From the NCBI RefSeq assembly GCF_008801605.1, contig NZ_VZPJ01000011.1, forward strand, positions 62,001-126,000: a stretch of 64,000 bases of DNA, written 5' to 3'. A program made the position numbers and the translations under genes. Every line of letters starts with the position of its first letter. The first letter of the stretch is position 1. Source of the stretch: Pseudomonas brassicacearum subsp. brassicacearum (GTDB lineage: Bacteria > Pseudomonadota > Gammaproteobacteria > Pseudomonadales > Pseudomonadaceae). Of the stretch, positions 8,994 through 17,386 are shown in pieces. The notes under the pieces are model-generated. The model did not search any database and was not told the DNA's origin. It saw only the letters and a program-made list of their open reading frames with translations.

Positions 8994-9054
8994 GATTCGA
9001 AGCACTCCCGCTGAAGCTGTAGGATAGATAGCCTTATCCATCAGGAATCCGACT

Positions 9055-9462
9055 ATGTCATCGGCGAACAAACAGCAGAAGCGCAGCCAGCGCGCCAAGG
9101 CGAAAGCCAAGCAGAACCGTACCAAGCGTGCTGCTGCGCCGAACGATTTCCTCGACCCGAACGACGAGCGCATCGATCTGGAAACCGTGGACCTGACGGA
9201 GATGTTCCAACTCATGGGCGCTGCCGAAAAGATCAGCCAGCAGGCCATGTGCATCGCCTTCCTGGGGCATCCACTGCTGGAGCTGGTGCTGGAGCAGGAA
9301 GGTGAGGAAGAAGCGACCGACTTCATCTTTACCGCATTGATCGAATACCGCCGCTTGACCACCGGTGTGGATGAACAGACCGCGCTGGATTGGGTGGAAA
9401 GCAAGCAATTCCAGGCCGATTATGTGGCTGCATCCCAGGCACTGGCGCAAGGCAAGGTCTGA
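9055..9462 (+). CDS. Hypothetical small protein, basic-tailed family copy 1
   Basis: 135 residues; function not recognised. The first 28 residues are strongly basic (SSANKQQKRSQRAKAKAKQ), then an acidic helical domain with MFQLMGAAEKIS, a hydrophobic FLGHPLLELVLEQ and a C-terminal YRRLTT...TALDWVESKQF. Copies 2 (13143) and 3 (14279) share the tail and the C-terminal YR-W-D-A-WL pattern. The charged tail suggests nucleic-acid or ribosome contact, but that is inference. ATG preceded by CAGGAA. Confidence 0.7.
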   Translation: MSSANKQQKRSQRAKAKAKQNRTKRAAAPNDFLDPNDERIDLETVDLTEMFQLMGAAEKISQQAMCIAFLGHPLLELVLEQEGEEEATDFIFTALIEYRRLTTGVDEQTALDWVESKQFQADYVAASQALAQGKV

Positions 9463-9576
9463 CTGTCACCCGCCAAGCGCTTTGTGGCGAAGGGGTTCGC
9501 GGTGGCTGACAGGCTGCGGGAATAGTTCCTACAAGCCAAGGTCAACCAACATGGGACGGCGTCATACCCGTCCCGC

Positions 9577-10119
9577 GTCAATCAGCTATTTTTCCTCTCA
9601 AATTTGCGCTACATGCGCCTCTTTTATCAGGCGCTTCCAATCTGTGACGCACTGCGTCACGAATTGAGCTGGACTCACTATCGAACGCTGCCACGCGTCG
9701 AAAATGCGAATGCACGCCGTTGGTACATGAACGAAGCCGTCACTCAAAACTGGTCCACCCGCGCCTTGGAACGACAGATCGGCACGTTCTATTACGAACG
9801 TCTCCTGGCAAGCCACGACCGGCCTGCGGTAGAGCAGGAAGCGGCCGCCAATCTTGAGAAGCTGTATTTCGGTCCCAGGGACATCGTCAGGGATCCCGTG
9901 GTCCTTGAGTTCCTAGAATTGCCCAATACCGGCATGCCGCTGGAAACCGACCTCGAACAAGCCCTGATCGACCAGCTACAAGGCTTCCTTCTGGAACTGG
10001 GAAAAGGCTTCGCCTTTGTCGCCCGCCAACAGCGCATCAGCACCGAAAGCAAAGACTTCTACATCGACCTGGTCTTCTACAACTACCTGCTCAAGTGCTT
10101 TGTACGAGCTGGATCGCGA
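9577..10119 (+). pseudogene. Relic of YhcG/DUF1016 PDDEXK nuclease
   Basis: The middle of a YhcG-type (DUF1016) nuclease is readable in one frame: SNLRYMRLFYQ, ICDALRHELSWTHY, NWSTRALERQI, DLEQALIDQLQGFLLELG, RQQRISTESKDFYIDL, YNYLLKCFV. Intact family members have an N-terminal part of roughly 80 or more residues and, after LLKCFV, continue with a LIDLKTG-type strand carrying the catalytic Lys. Both are missing here: the frame ends ...CFVRAGSRTGAT at 10134. Without the PD-(D/E)xK lysine it cannot be an active nuclease. The bounds are approximate. Confidence 0.75.
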
Positions 10120-10265
10120 ACAGGCGCGACTTGAAGAGGGGCGGCAATCGGGTACCGCGACTTGAAGAAGTGAAGGCCAACCTGATGAGCGCACACTCAA
10201 AAAACCCATGTAAGATTGGCGCGCTTTTTTTCCAGCAATGCTTCAGTCAACGAGCTTCATCCTGC
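10120..10265. other. Scar sequence between the YhcG relic and bphO
   Basis: Low-coding-potential DNA. It contains a short direct repeat, GCGACTTGAAGA, at about 10127 and again about 35 bp later, and a fragment reading YELDREQARLEEGRQSG in one frame, perhaps the tail of another lost gene. A T-rich run near 10226 may end transcripts. Confidence 0.4.
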
Positions 10266-10871
10266 ATGTCACCGGCCGCGCCCCACCCTTCTCTGATCCA
10301 GGCATTGCGGACCGAAACCGCTGAACTGCACGTCGCACTGGAAAAACGCCTGCCGTTTTTCTCGCCACAGTTGGACCTGGATCTGTACCGACGCCTGATG
10401 GCGGCCTACTACGGTTTTTATCAACCGCTGGAACAACGGCTACATGTGCTGGCACTGATTCCGGCCGGGTTGGACCAGTCCCTGCGCATCAAACTTCCGG
10501 TATTGCGGGCCGACCTCACGGCACTGGGCCTGGATGAAACCGCTATCGAGGCATTGCCCACCTGCCAGGCGCTGCCGCGTATCGACTCCCGGGCCGCCGC
10601 CCTCGGCGTTTCCTATGTGTTGGAAGGTGCGACTCTCGGCGGGCAGATCCTGCGGCGCAGGGTGGCCGAGCAGCTCGGTCTCGATGCTTGCAGCGGTGCT
10701 GCCTTTCTCAATGTGTATGGCGAACTCACCGGCCGACGCTGGAAGGATTTCCTTCAGTACCTGGACGACAGGAACCTTGGCGAGACCCAGACGCTCGAAG
10801 TCACAAGCGCCGCCAAGGCGACGTTCACTCATTTCGAACACTGGCTGGACAGCCAAAAGGTACTGTTATGA
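10266..10871 (+). CDS. bphO: BphO, biliverdin-producing heme oxygenase
   Basis: 201 residues, heme oxygenase fold. It opens heme to biliverdin, the chromophore of bacteriophytochrome. Probable proximal heme ligand His22 in ETAELHVALEKRLPFF; the distal-helix glycine-rich segment is YVLEGATLGGQILRRR. ATG 10266 is the first in-frame start giving the usual N-terminus, though the RBS is weak and the frame is open further upstream. The stop overlaps bphP as ATGA, so chromophore enzyme and photoreceptor are cotranslated. Confidence 0.92.
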   Translation: MSPAAPHPSLIQALRTETAELHVALEKRLPFFSPQLDLDLYRRLMAAYYGFYQPLEQRLHVLALIPAGLDQSLRIKLPVLRADLTALGLDETAIEALPTCQALPRIDSRAAALGVSYVLEGATLGGQILRRRVAEQLGLDACSGAAFLNVYGELTGRRWKDFLQYLDDRNLGETQTLEVTSAAKATFTHFEHWLDSQKVLL

Positions 10872-13102
10872 CCCCGGAAAACCAGGAAGCCTTCGAAGAG
10901 CTGCTGGCCAATTGCGCAGATGAACCGATTCGCTTCCCCGGGGCCATCCAGCCTCATGGTGTGCTGTTGATGCTGTCCGAACCCGATTTCGTGATCCGTC
11001 AGGTCAGCGCCAACGCCTTGCAATTGATGGGTCAGGATCCCCACAGGCTGTTGGGCCAGACGCTGGACGCACTGTTGGGGCTGGAACAGGCCGAGGCGAT
11101 CCTGGTCGCCTGTCGCGCCGCCCCGGAAAGCGACAACGTGCCCGTGGCCATTGTCGTGAACCAGCAGCGCTTTGACGCCTTGGTGCATCGCCATCAGGGC
11201 GCCCTGATCGTCGAGCTGGAGCAACACCTGAGCGACTATCGTCCTGAAGGCGTCAGCGGCGAGGCCAACCTGGGCCGCATGCTGCAACGCCTGCAAAGTG
11301 CGAAAACCCTCCAGGCCCTGTACGAAATCAGCGTGCGGGAAATCCAGGCCATGACCGGTTACGACCGGGTACTGATCTACCGCTTCGAGGAAGAAGGCCA
11401 CGGCCAGGTGATCGCCGAGGCCAGCGCGCCGTCGATGGAGCTCTACAAGGGCCTGTTTTTCCCGGCCTCGGATATTCCCGAACAGGCCCGCGAGCTGTAT
11501 CGCACCAACTGGCTGCGGATCATCCCCAACGCCGACTACGCGCCGGTGCCACTGGTCCCGGAACTGCGGCCCGACGCCCAGGCGCCCCTGGACCTGAGTT
11601 TTGCCACGCTGCGCAGCGTCTCGCCGATCCACCGCCAATACATGAAAAACATGGGCGTGCTGTCCTCCATGAGCATCTCGCTGATGGAAGGCGAACGCCT
11701 GTGGGGGTTGATCAGTTGCGGCAATCGCCAGCCGCTGCTGGTCCCCCATGAGATGCGCATGGCCTGCCAGACCATCGGCCAGGTGCTGTCGTTGCAGATC
11801 AGCGCCATGCAGGCCCTGGAACTGAACCGGCAACGGGACGCCAAGCTGGAAGACCTCCAGGTCCTCGCCACCGTCATGGCCGAGTCCAGCGAAAACGTCT
11901 TCGATGGCCTGTCCCATGAGCCACAACGGCTCATGGACCTGACCGGCGCCAGCGGCGTGGCGATTTTCGAAGACAACAAGCTGCACCGCCACGGCCAGTG
12001 CCCGGAACCGGAACAGATCCGCGAGCTGCACAAATGGATCCTGGAAACCGGCAAACCGGTGTTATCCCACCACAACCTGAGCAGCGACTTCGCGCCTGCC
12101 CAGGCTTATCAGGACGTGGCGAGCGGCGTGCTGGCGATCCACCTGCCCAAGCCAGTGGAAAACGGCGTGCTGTGGTTCCGTCCCGAGGTGAAACAAACCC
12201 TCCAATGGAGCGGCGACCCGCAAAAACCCCTGGACCTGGAAAACAGCGAGACCGGCCTGCGCCTGCGGCCCCGGACGTCTTTCGAGATCTGGAAAGTCGA
12301 AATGGCCGGCATCAGCACCAAATGGACCCATGGCGATCTGTTCGCCGCCAACGACCTGCGGCGCTCGGCCCTGGAAAACGATCTGGCCCGACAGGTGCGC
12401 AAGGAGCGCCAGGCCGTGCAGGCCCGCGATGAACTGGTGGCCGTGGTGTCCCATGACCTACGCAGCCCGATGACGGTCATTTCCATGCTCTGCGGCATGA
12501 TGCGAAAGGCCTTCAGCTCCGACGGTTCCCACAGTTCCAAGCGAATCTCTTCAGCCATCGACACCATGCAACAGGCCACCAGCCGCATGAACGCGCTGCT
12601 GGAAGACCTGCTCGACACCTCGCGCATCGATGCCGGACGCTACACCATCAATCCCCAGCCGATGGACGTCAGCCAGATATTCGAAGACGCCTGCTCGCTG
12701 CTGACGCCGCTGGCCACTGCCAAGGCCATCGACATTTCCTTCCATGCCGAACCCAACCTGAGGATCAATGCCGACCCCGAGCGGCTGTTCCAAGTGCTGT
12801 CGAACCTGATTGGCAACGCCATCAAGTTCACACCGCAACAAGGCACCGTGGGCATCAGTGCGATGTCAGTCGGCGATGAGATCGTGTTCAGCGTTCGGGA
12901 CACTGGTGAAGGGATCGCGCCAGAGCAGTTGCCTCATGTTTTCGAGCGCTACTGGACGACCAAGGAAGGCAACCCGAACGGCACCGGGCTGGGGTTGTAC
13001 ATTTCCAAGGGGATTGTCCAGGCCCATGGCGGTAAACTGCACGCCGAAAGCCAGCCAGGCCAGGGCAGCGAATTCCGCTTTACCGTGCCGAAAATCGACT
13101 GA
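10868..13102 (+). CDS. bphP: BphP, bacteriophytochrome sensor histidine kinase
   Basis: 744-residue red/far-red photoreceptor kinase. Domains: N-terminal extension with Cys16 (expected biliverdin attachment site) and PAS with FPGAIQPHGVLL; GAF with the PASDIP motif; PHY with the PRTSF tongue motif; then HisKA with SHDLRSP (phospho-acceptor His529), and HATPase with NLIGNAIKFTP, DTGEGIA and GTGLGLYI. No cognate response regulator follows; the next gene is a basic-tailed small protein. Coupled to bphO by ATGA. Confidence 0.95.
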   Translation: MTPENQEAFEELLANCADEPIRFPGAIQPHGVLLMLSEPDFVIRQVSANALQLMGQDPHRLLGQTLDALLGLEQAEAILVACRAAPESDNVPVAIVVNQQRFDALVHRHQGALIVELEQHLSDYRPEGVSGEANLGRMLQRLQSAKTLQALYEISVREIQAMTGYDRVLIYRFEEEGHGQVIAEASAPSMELYKGLFFPASDIPEQARELYRTNWLRIIPNADYAPVPLVPELRPDAQAPLDLSFATLRSVSPIHRQYMKNMGVLSSMSISLMEGERLWGLISCGNRQPLLVPHEMRMACQTIGQVLSLQISAMQALELNRQRDAKLEDLQVLATVMAESSENVFDGLSHEPQRLMDLTGASGVAIFEDNKLHRHGQCPEPEQIRELHKWILETGKPVLSHHNLSSDFAPAQAYQDVASGVLAIHLPKPVENGVLWFRPEVKQTLQWSGDPQKPLDLENSETGLRLRPRTSFEIWKVEMAGISTKWTHGDLFAANDLRRSALENDLARQVRKERQAVQARDELVAVVSHDLRSPMTVISMLCGMMRKAFSSDGSHSSKRISSAIDTMQQATSRMNALLEDLLDTSRIDAGRYTINPQPMDVSQIFEDACSLLTPLATAKAIDISFHAEPNLRINADPERLFQVLSNLIGNAIKFTPQQGTVGISAMSVGDEIVFSVRDTGEGIAPEQLPHVFERYWTTKEGNPNGTGLGLYISKGIVQAHGGKLHAESQPGQGSEFRFTVPKID

Positions 13103-13142
13103 GCCGGGCACCGTCCCCTAACGAATTGGAAACCGAAGCCCA

Positions 13143-13589
13143 ATGGCCTCACTGAACAAGCAGCAAAAACGCGCCAAGCGCGCCAAAGACAAAGCCAAGC
13201 AGATCCGCATGACCGGGCGCAAATCGATCCCAATGTATGGCGACCCGGCCCACGCCACCGCCCAACCACCGGTCTACGTGCTGGAACTGTTCGCCAAGCT
13301 GCGCGAAGCCGAGGCCATCAGCCGCAGTGAAATGCTCGACACGCTGCTCGCGTCCCTGAGCGAGATGATCATCGAACGCCCAGGCCTGCTCGACCTGAAA
13401 AACGCCGAAAACGAAAGCATGGCAGCGACCAACCTGGCCGCCGACATGCTGGTGGACTACCGCATGTGGGTCGATGAAATGGACCGCGAGACCGCCCAGC
13501 GCTGGCTCAGCACACCGGAGTTCATCAAGGACTTCAGCGAGGCGCTGGATCGGTATCGCCAGTCGATGGAAGAACCCGCCAGCGAATAA
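13143..13589 (+). CDS. Hypothetical small protein, basic-tailed family copy 2
   Basis: 148 residues, unrecognised function. The N-terminus ASLNKQQKRAKRAKDKAKQ matches copy 1 and copy 3. The C-terminal part LLDLKNAENESMA...YRMWVDEMDRETAQRWLSTPEF is closely matched by copy 3. It begins 40 bp after bphP and could be read from the same transcript. No membrane segment or cysteine-rich motif is visible. Confidence 0.7.
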   Translation: MASLNKQQKRAKRAKDKAKQIRMTGRKSIPMYGDPAHATAQPPVYVLELFAKLREAEAISRSEMLDTLLASLSEMIIERPGLLDLKNAENESMAATNLAADMLVDYRMWVDEMDRETAQRWLSTPEFIKDFSEALDRYRQSMEEPASE

Positions 13590-13598
13590 GCCGGCCGG

Positions 13599-14048
13599 TT
13601 ATTCGTCACCGTTCCAATGGAACACCAGGTTGCGCGCGGCCCCGCTGCCTATCTCAGCAGTGTCGCGCCGCGCCTCACCTTTGCGCGTCGCCACCACGCT
13701 GTACTTGCCCGGCGGCAGTTGCACATAAACCAGCGGTCCGGCCTCAGTCAGCGTCAGCAGCGTTTGCCCCGACGCGTTCTGGATGACGACCTCCACATCC
13801 GGGATGTATTTGTTTTCCGGGCCGACCGCGAATGTCATGTGCAGGTTGTAGCCCTGGGCCTGCCCAATGGCCCGGGCTTCGTCCTCACCGATACCGCCCG
13901 ACAGATAAGTGATGCCGTTCTGCTGCATGGGTTGGACCTGCACGCCTGCGTTGTCTATGGGCGCGAGGTTGGTGGCGTTGAGGGCGATGGGGAACAGCAG
14001 GATGCTGATGGCGATGAAAGGTAATATAAGATAATGAATGAGCTTCAT
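13599..14048 (-). CDS. Predicted secreted beta-sandwich protein (carboxypeptidase-regulatory-like)
   Basis: 149 residues with an N-terminal hydrophobic signal segment (residues 3-20, LIHYLILPFIAISILLF). The second half, VEVVIQNASGQTLLTLTEAGPLVYVQLPPGKYSVVA, resembles the carboxypeptidase regulatory-like or transthyretin-like fold that follows Ser/Gly-rich turns. No enzyme motif. I chose the Met at 14048 (MKLIHYL) over the ORF start at 14075 because it begins the signal sequence and is preceded by GGCGAGGA. It is convergent with copy 2, only 9 bp apart. Confidence 0.65.
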   Translation of the reverse strand: MKLIHYLILPFIAISILLFPIALNATNLAPIDNAGVQVQPMQQNGITYLSGGIGEDEARAIGQAQGYNLHMTFAVGPENKYIPDVEVVIQNASGQTLLTLTEAGPLVYVQLPPGKYSVVATRKGEARRDTAEIGSGAARNLVFHWNGDE

Positions 14049-14278
14049 GGCGAGGACTCCAGGTTCTGGAAACAACTCACATGAGTTCTTTTTGGAGCAC
14101 CGTAGCGGGTTAAGGTTTAGATCGATTGGGACTATTGACTAGGACGAACCCATCGCACAACCGGCATATACCATTTACATGCCCCTTCATTGCCCTATGC
14201 CTTTAACTGATTCCAATGGATCGAGTTCATGCTCGATGCCAATATCTAACTTCCACTACAAATAACGGGACCACACCC

Positions 14279-14768
14279 ATGGCCTCCGCGAACAAGCAAC
14301 AAAAAACGCGCCAAGCGTGCAAAAGCAAAAGCCAAGCAAATACGCGTCAGCCGTACCAAGCCTGCTGTCACGTTTGATCTTCCCGAATACGACGATCCGT
14401 ATTTCCTGGATGCCCTGCAAGACGAATTCGAAGAACGCCCCGGAGATTTCCTGTCACTGTTTTATGAGATGCAAGACGCCGAAGAAAAGACGGGGCGCAT
14501 CGACATGATGGTCAGGATGCTCGGATTACTCATTGCGATGACGGATGAACAGCCCGAGCTTCTGGACAGTCAAAATGCCGAAAACGAGGCCATGGCAGTC
14601 CAAAACCTGGTCGAAAATACCCTGATCGCTTACCGAAGTTGGGCTGACGATATCGATCAGGAAGCAGCGAAGCATTGGCTTCATAGCCCTGAAGTGCAGG
14701 CGGATTTCAAAATTGCATGGGTCAGCTTCAGAGAGGTTCTCAAAATACTGTGGGACGCGCCCGAATAA
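14279..14768 (+). pseudogene. Basic-tailed family copy 3, frameshifted in an A6 run
   Basis: ATG 14279 opens MASANKQQK, then the run of six A at 14301-14306 (five in copy 2) throws the frame off. Skipping one A restores RAKRAKAKAKQIRVSRTK and an uninterrupted frame to TAA 14766, which would give about 162 residues. Downstream LLDSQNAENEAMA and YRSWADDIDQEAAKHWL align with copy 2. As it stands the gene is broken unless translated by a +1 shift or restarted at an internal Met (for example 14469); a base-calling error in the homopolymer is also possible. Confidence 0.75.
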
Positions 14769-14874
14769 CCCAACAGACTTTTGATCGCGGCAACGCTCAT
14801 CCGTTTAACCCTTCCAACCCCCGCCCAAAGCTGGCACCATCGCGCCTTTTTTTACGCGACTCCCCGGACTTTTC

Positions 14875-14969
14875 ACCGGTAAACCAGGTTCAAACGGCCG
14901 TTAGGTTGTTGATGGCGCGACAGTCTGCTGCGCCGATGCGACAACCTGCCGCACATCACCGGTTTACCG
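14875..14969 (+). promoter_or_regulatory. Large nested dyad upstream of the amino-acid ABC operon
   Basis: Three nested inverted repeats: CGGTAAACC (14877-14885) with GGTTTACCG (14961-14969); AGGTTGT (14903-14909) with ACAACCT (14941-14947); GGCGC (14914-14918) with GCGCC (14930-14934). It lies about 100 bp before the ATP-binding gene in a 300-bp gap that otherwise shows no gene. It could be a structured leader RNA or a complex operator; no known riboswitch is recognised. Confidence 0.5.
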
Positions 14970-15069
14970 CCCGTAGCGCTGTTGGCGGCCATTCGGACGC
15001 ATGCTAGCTTGGCCGCCTCGCCAAGGAAGGCAGCCAACAGCAAGGGAGCACATACCATGAGGACCGCAC

Positions 15070-15843
15070 ATGGCCCAGGCCACGCCCGCGCTTGAAATCC
15101 GCAACCTGCACAAACGCTACGGACAGCTGGAGGTGCTCAAAGGCGTCTCGCTGACCGCCCGCGACGGCGATGTGATCTCGATCCTCGGATCCTCCGGGTC
15201 CGGCAAATCCACATTCCTGCGCTGCATCAACCTGCTGGAAAACCCCAACCAGGGCCAGATCCTGGTGGCCGGCGAAGAGCTCAAGCTCAAGGCCGCAAAG
15301 AACGGTGAACTGGTGGCCGCCGACGGCAAACAGATCAACCGCATGCGCAGCGAGATCGGTTTTGTCTTCCAGAACTTCAACCTTTGGCCGCACATGAGCG
15401 TGCTCGATAACATCATCGAAGCGCCGCGCCGGGTGCTTGGCCAGAGCAAGGCCGAAGCCGTCGAAGTGGCCGAAGCCCTGCTGGCCAAGGTCGGTATCGC
15501 CGACAAGCGCCACGCCTACCCGGCCGAACTGTCCGGCGGCCAGCAACAACGCGCCGCCATCGCCCGCACACTGGCGATGCAGCCCAAGGTGATTCTGTTC
15601 GACGAACCCACCTCCGCCCTTGACCCGGAAATGGTCCAGGAAGTACTTAGTGTGATCCGCGCCCTGGCCGAAGAAGGACGCACCATGCTGCTGGTCACCC
15701 ATGAAATGGGGTTCGCCCGTCAGGTTTCCAGCGAAGTCGTGTTCCTTCATCAAGGCCTGGTCGAGGAGCAAGGATCGCCACAGCAGGTCTTCGAGAACCC
15801 GCTTTCGGCGCGCTGCAAACAATTCATGTCCAGCAACCGCTAA
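15070..15843 (+). CDS. Polar/basic amino-acid ABC transporter, ATP-binding subunit (HisP type)
   Basis: 257-residue ABC ATPase powering uptake across the inner membrane. Walker A GSSGSGKST (40-48), signature LSGGQ (154-158), Walker B VILFDE (174-179), and the D-loop SALDPE are intact. The insertion after strand 4 (LKAAKNGELVAADGKQ) is typical of the HisP/AotP subgroup for histidine, arginine, ornithine or lysine. ATG 15070 has GAGGA six bases upstream. First of four cotranscribed transporter genes. Confidence 0.93.
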   Translation: MAQATPALEIRNLHKRYGQLEVLKGVSLTARDGDVISILGSSGSGKSTFLRCINLLENPNQGQILVAGEELKLKAAKNGELVAADGKQINRMRSEIGFVFQNFNLWPHMSVLDNIIEAPRRVLGQSKAEAVEVAEALLAKVGIADKRHAYPAELSGGQQQRAAIARTLAMQPKVILFDEPTSALDPEMVQEVLSVIRALAEEGRTMLLVTHEMGFARQVSSEVVFLHQGLVEEQGSPQQVFENPLSARCKQFMSSNR

Positions 15844-15856
15844 CGGAGCAGTACAC

Positions 15857-16612
15857 ATGCAGACCTACAAGAAATTCCTCCTGGCCGCAGCGGCCAGCCT
15901 GGTCTTTTCGGCCAGCGCCATGGCGGCCGACAAACTGAAGATGGGCATCGAAGCGGCCTATCCTCCGTTCAACAACAAGGACGCCAGCGGCCAGGTCGTG
16001 GGGTTCGATAAAGACATCGGCGATGCCCTTTGCGCCAAGATGAAAGTCGAATGCGAAGTGGTCACCTCCGACTGGGACGGCATCATTCCCGCCCTGTTGG
16101 CCCAGAAGTTCGACTTCCTGATTTCTTCGCTGTCGGTCAACGACGAGCGCAAGCAAGCCGTGGACTTCACCGACCCGTACTACTCCAACAAATTGCAATT
16201 CATCGCACCGAAAAACGTCGATTTCAAAGTCGATAAAGAATCTCTCAAAGGCAAGGTCATCGGGGCACAGCGCTCTACCCTCGCCGGTACCTGGCTGGAA
16301 GACGAACTGGGCAGCGATATCACCGCCAAGCTCTACGACACCCAGGAAAACGCCTACCTGGACCTGACCTCCGGTCGCGTCGACGCGATCCTGGCGGACA
16401 AATACGTGAACTACGACTGGCTGAAAACCGAAGCTGGCCGTGCTTACGAATTCAAGGGCGACCCGGTGGTGGAAGGCGACAAGATCGCCATTGCGGTGCG
16501 CAAGGGTAACGACGAGCTGCGCAACAAGCTGAACGCCGCCCTCAAGGAAATCATTGCCGACGGCACCTATAAAAAGATCAACGACAAGTACTTCCCGTTC
16601 AGCATCTATTGA
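15857..16612 (+). CDS. Periplasmic amino-acid-binding protein of the ABC transporter (HisJ/ArgT/AotJ-like)
   Basis: 251 residues with signal peptide MQTYKKFLLAAAASLVFS ending at AMA-ADK (about residue 23). The solute-binding core GIEAAYPPFN, VGFDKDIGDALC, DWDGIIPALLAQKFD and FTDPYYSN is typical of basic and polar amino-acid receptors. It lies 13 bp after the ATPase gene with GGAG upstream. The long frame upstream of ATG 15857 overlaps the ATPase and is not a start. Confidence 0.93.
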   Translation: MQTYKKFLLAAAASLVFSASAMAADKLKMGIEAAYPPFNNKDASGQVVGFDKDIGDALCAKMKVECEVVTSDWDGIIPALLAQKFDFLISSLSVNDERKQAVDFTDPYYSNKLQFIAPKNVDFKVDKESLKGKVIGAQRSTLAGTWLEDELGSDITAKLYDTQENAYLDLTSGRVDAILADKYVNYDWLKTEAGRAYEFKGDPVVEGDKIAIAVRKGNDELRNKLNAALKEIIADGTYKKINDKYFPFSIY

Positions 16613-16690
16613 TACTGACGTGCCTGGCCGGCGCTGTTCCCTGGCAACGCCGGCCCTTAGCAAAGCCTGCCGCGATATGAACTCTTACCC

Positions 16691-17386
16691 ATGATGATCG
16701 ATCTCTACGGATTCGGCCCGGCGCTCGCCGCCGGCGCGCTGATGACCGTCAAACTGGCGCTCACAGCCCTCTGCCTGGGGCTGGGGCTCGGCCTGCTCGG
16801 CGCCTTGGCCAAGACCTCGCCGTACAAGCCGCTGCAATGGCTGGGTGGCACCTATTCGACACTGGTTCGCGGCATCCCGGAATTACTCTGGGTGCTGTTG
16901 ATCTATTTCGGCACCGTCAACCTGATGCGTGCCCTGGGTGAGTATTTCGGCAAACCGGACCTCGCCCTCGACGCCTTTGCCGCCGGGGTCATTGCCCTGG
17001 GCCTGTGCTTTGGCGCCTACGCCACGGAAGTGTTTCGCGGCGCGATCCTGGCGATCCCCAAGGGCCACCGTGAGGCCGGCGTAGCCCTGGGCCTGTCGAA
17101 GTGGCGGATCTTCACCCGGTTGATCATGCCGCAGATGTGGCGCATCGCCCTGCCTGGCCTGGGCAACCTGTTCATGATCCTGATGAAGGACACCGCGCTG
17201 GTCTCGGTGATCGGCCTGGAAGAGATCATGCGCCATGCGCAAATCGGCGTGACCGTGTCCAAACAACCGTTCACCTTCTATATGGTCGCAGCATTCATGT
17301 ATCTGGGCCTGACAGTGCTCGCCATGATCGGCATGCATCTGCTGGAACGACGCGCCGCCCGTGGATTTACCAGGAGCACCCAATGA
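16691..17386 (+). CDS. Amino-acid ABC transporter permease (HisQ type)
   Basis: 231-residue inner-membrane permease with about five membrane helices. The cytoplasmic EAA loop EAGVALGLSKWRIFTRLIMPQ, which docks the ATPase, is visible. The early segment VRGIPELLWVLLIYFG is characteristic of the HisQ/AotQ branch. The stop overlaps the next permease gene as ATGA. Confidence 0.93.
   Translation: MMIDLYGFGPALAAGALMTVKLALTALCLGLGLGLLGALAKTSPYKPLQWLGGTYSTLVRGIPELLWVLLIYFGTVNLMRALGEYFGKPDLALDAFAAGVIALGLCFGAYATEVFRGAILAIPKGHREAGVALGLSKWRIFTRLIMPQMWRIALPGLGNLFMILMKDTALVSVIGLEEIMRHAQIGVTVSKQPFTFYMVAAFMYLGLTVLAMIGMHLLERRAARGFTRSTQ

Noticed and set aside
14301..14307. Programmed ribosomal frameshift in copy 3
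   Set aside because: The required shift is +1 and the A6 run lacks the stop codon or stimulatory elements of known +1 sites; a plain indel is simpler.
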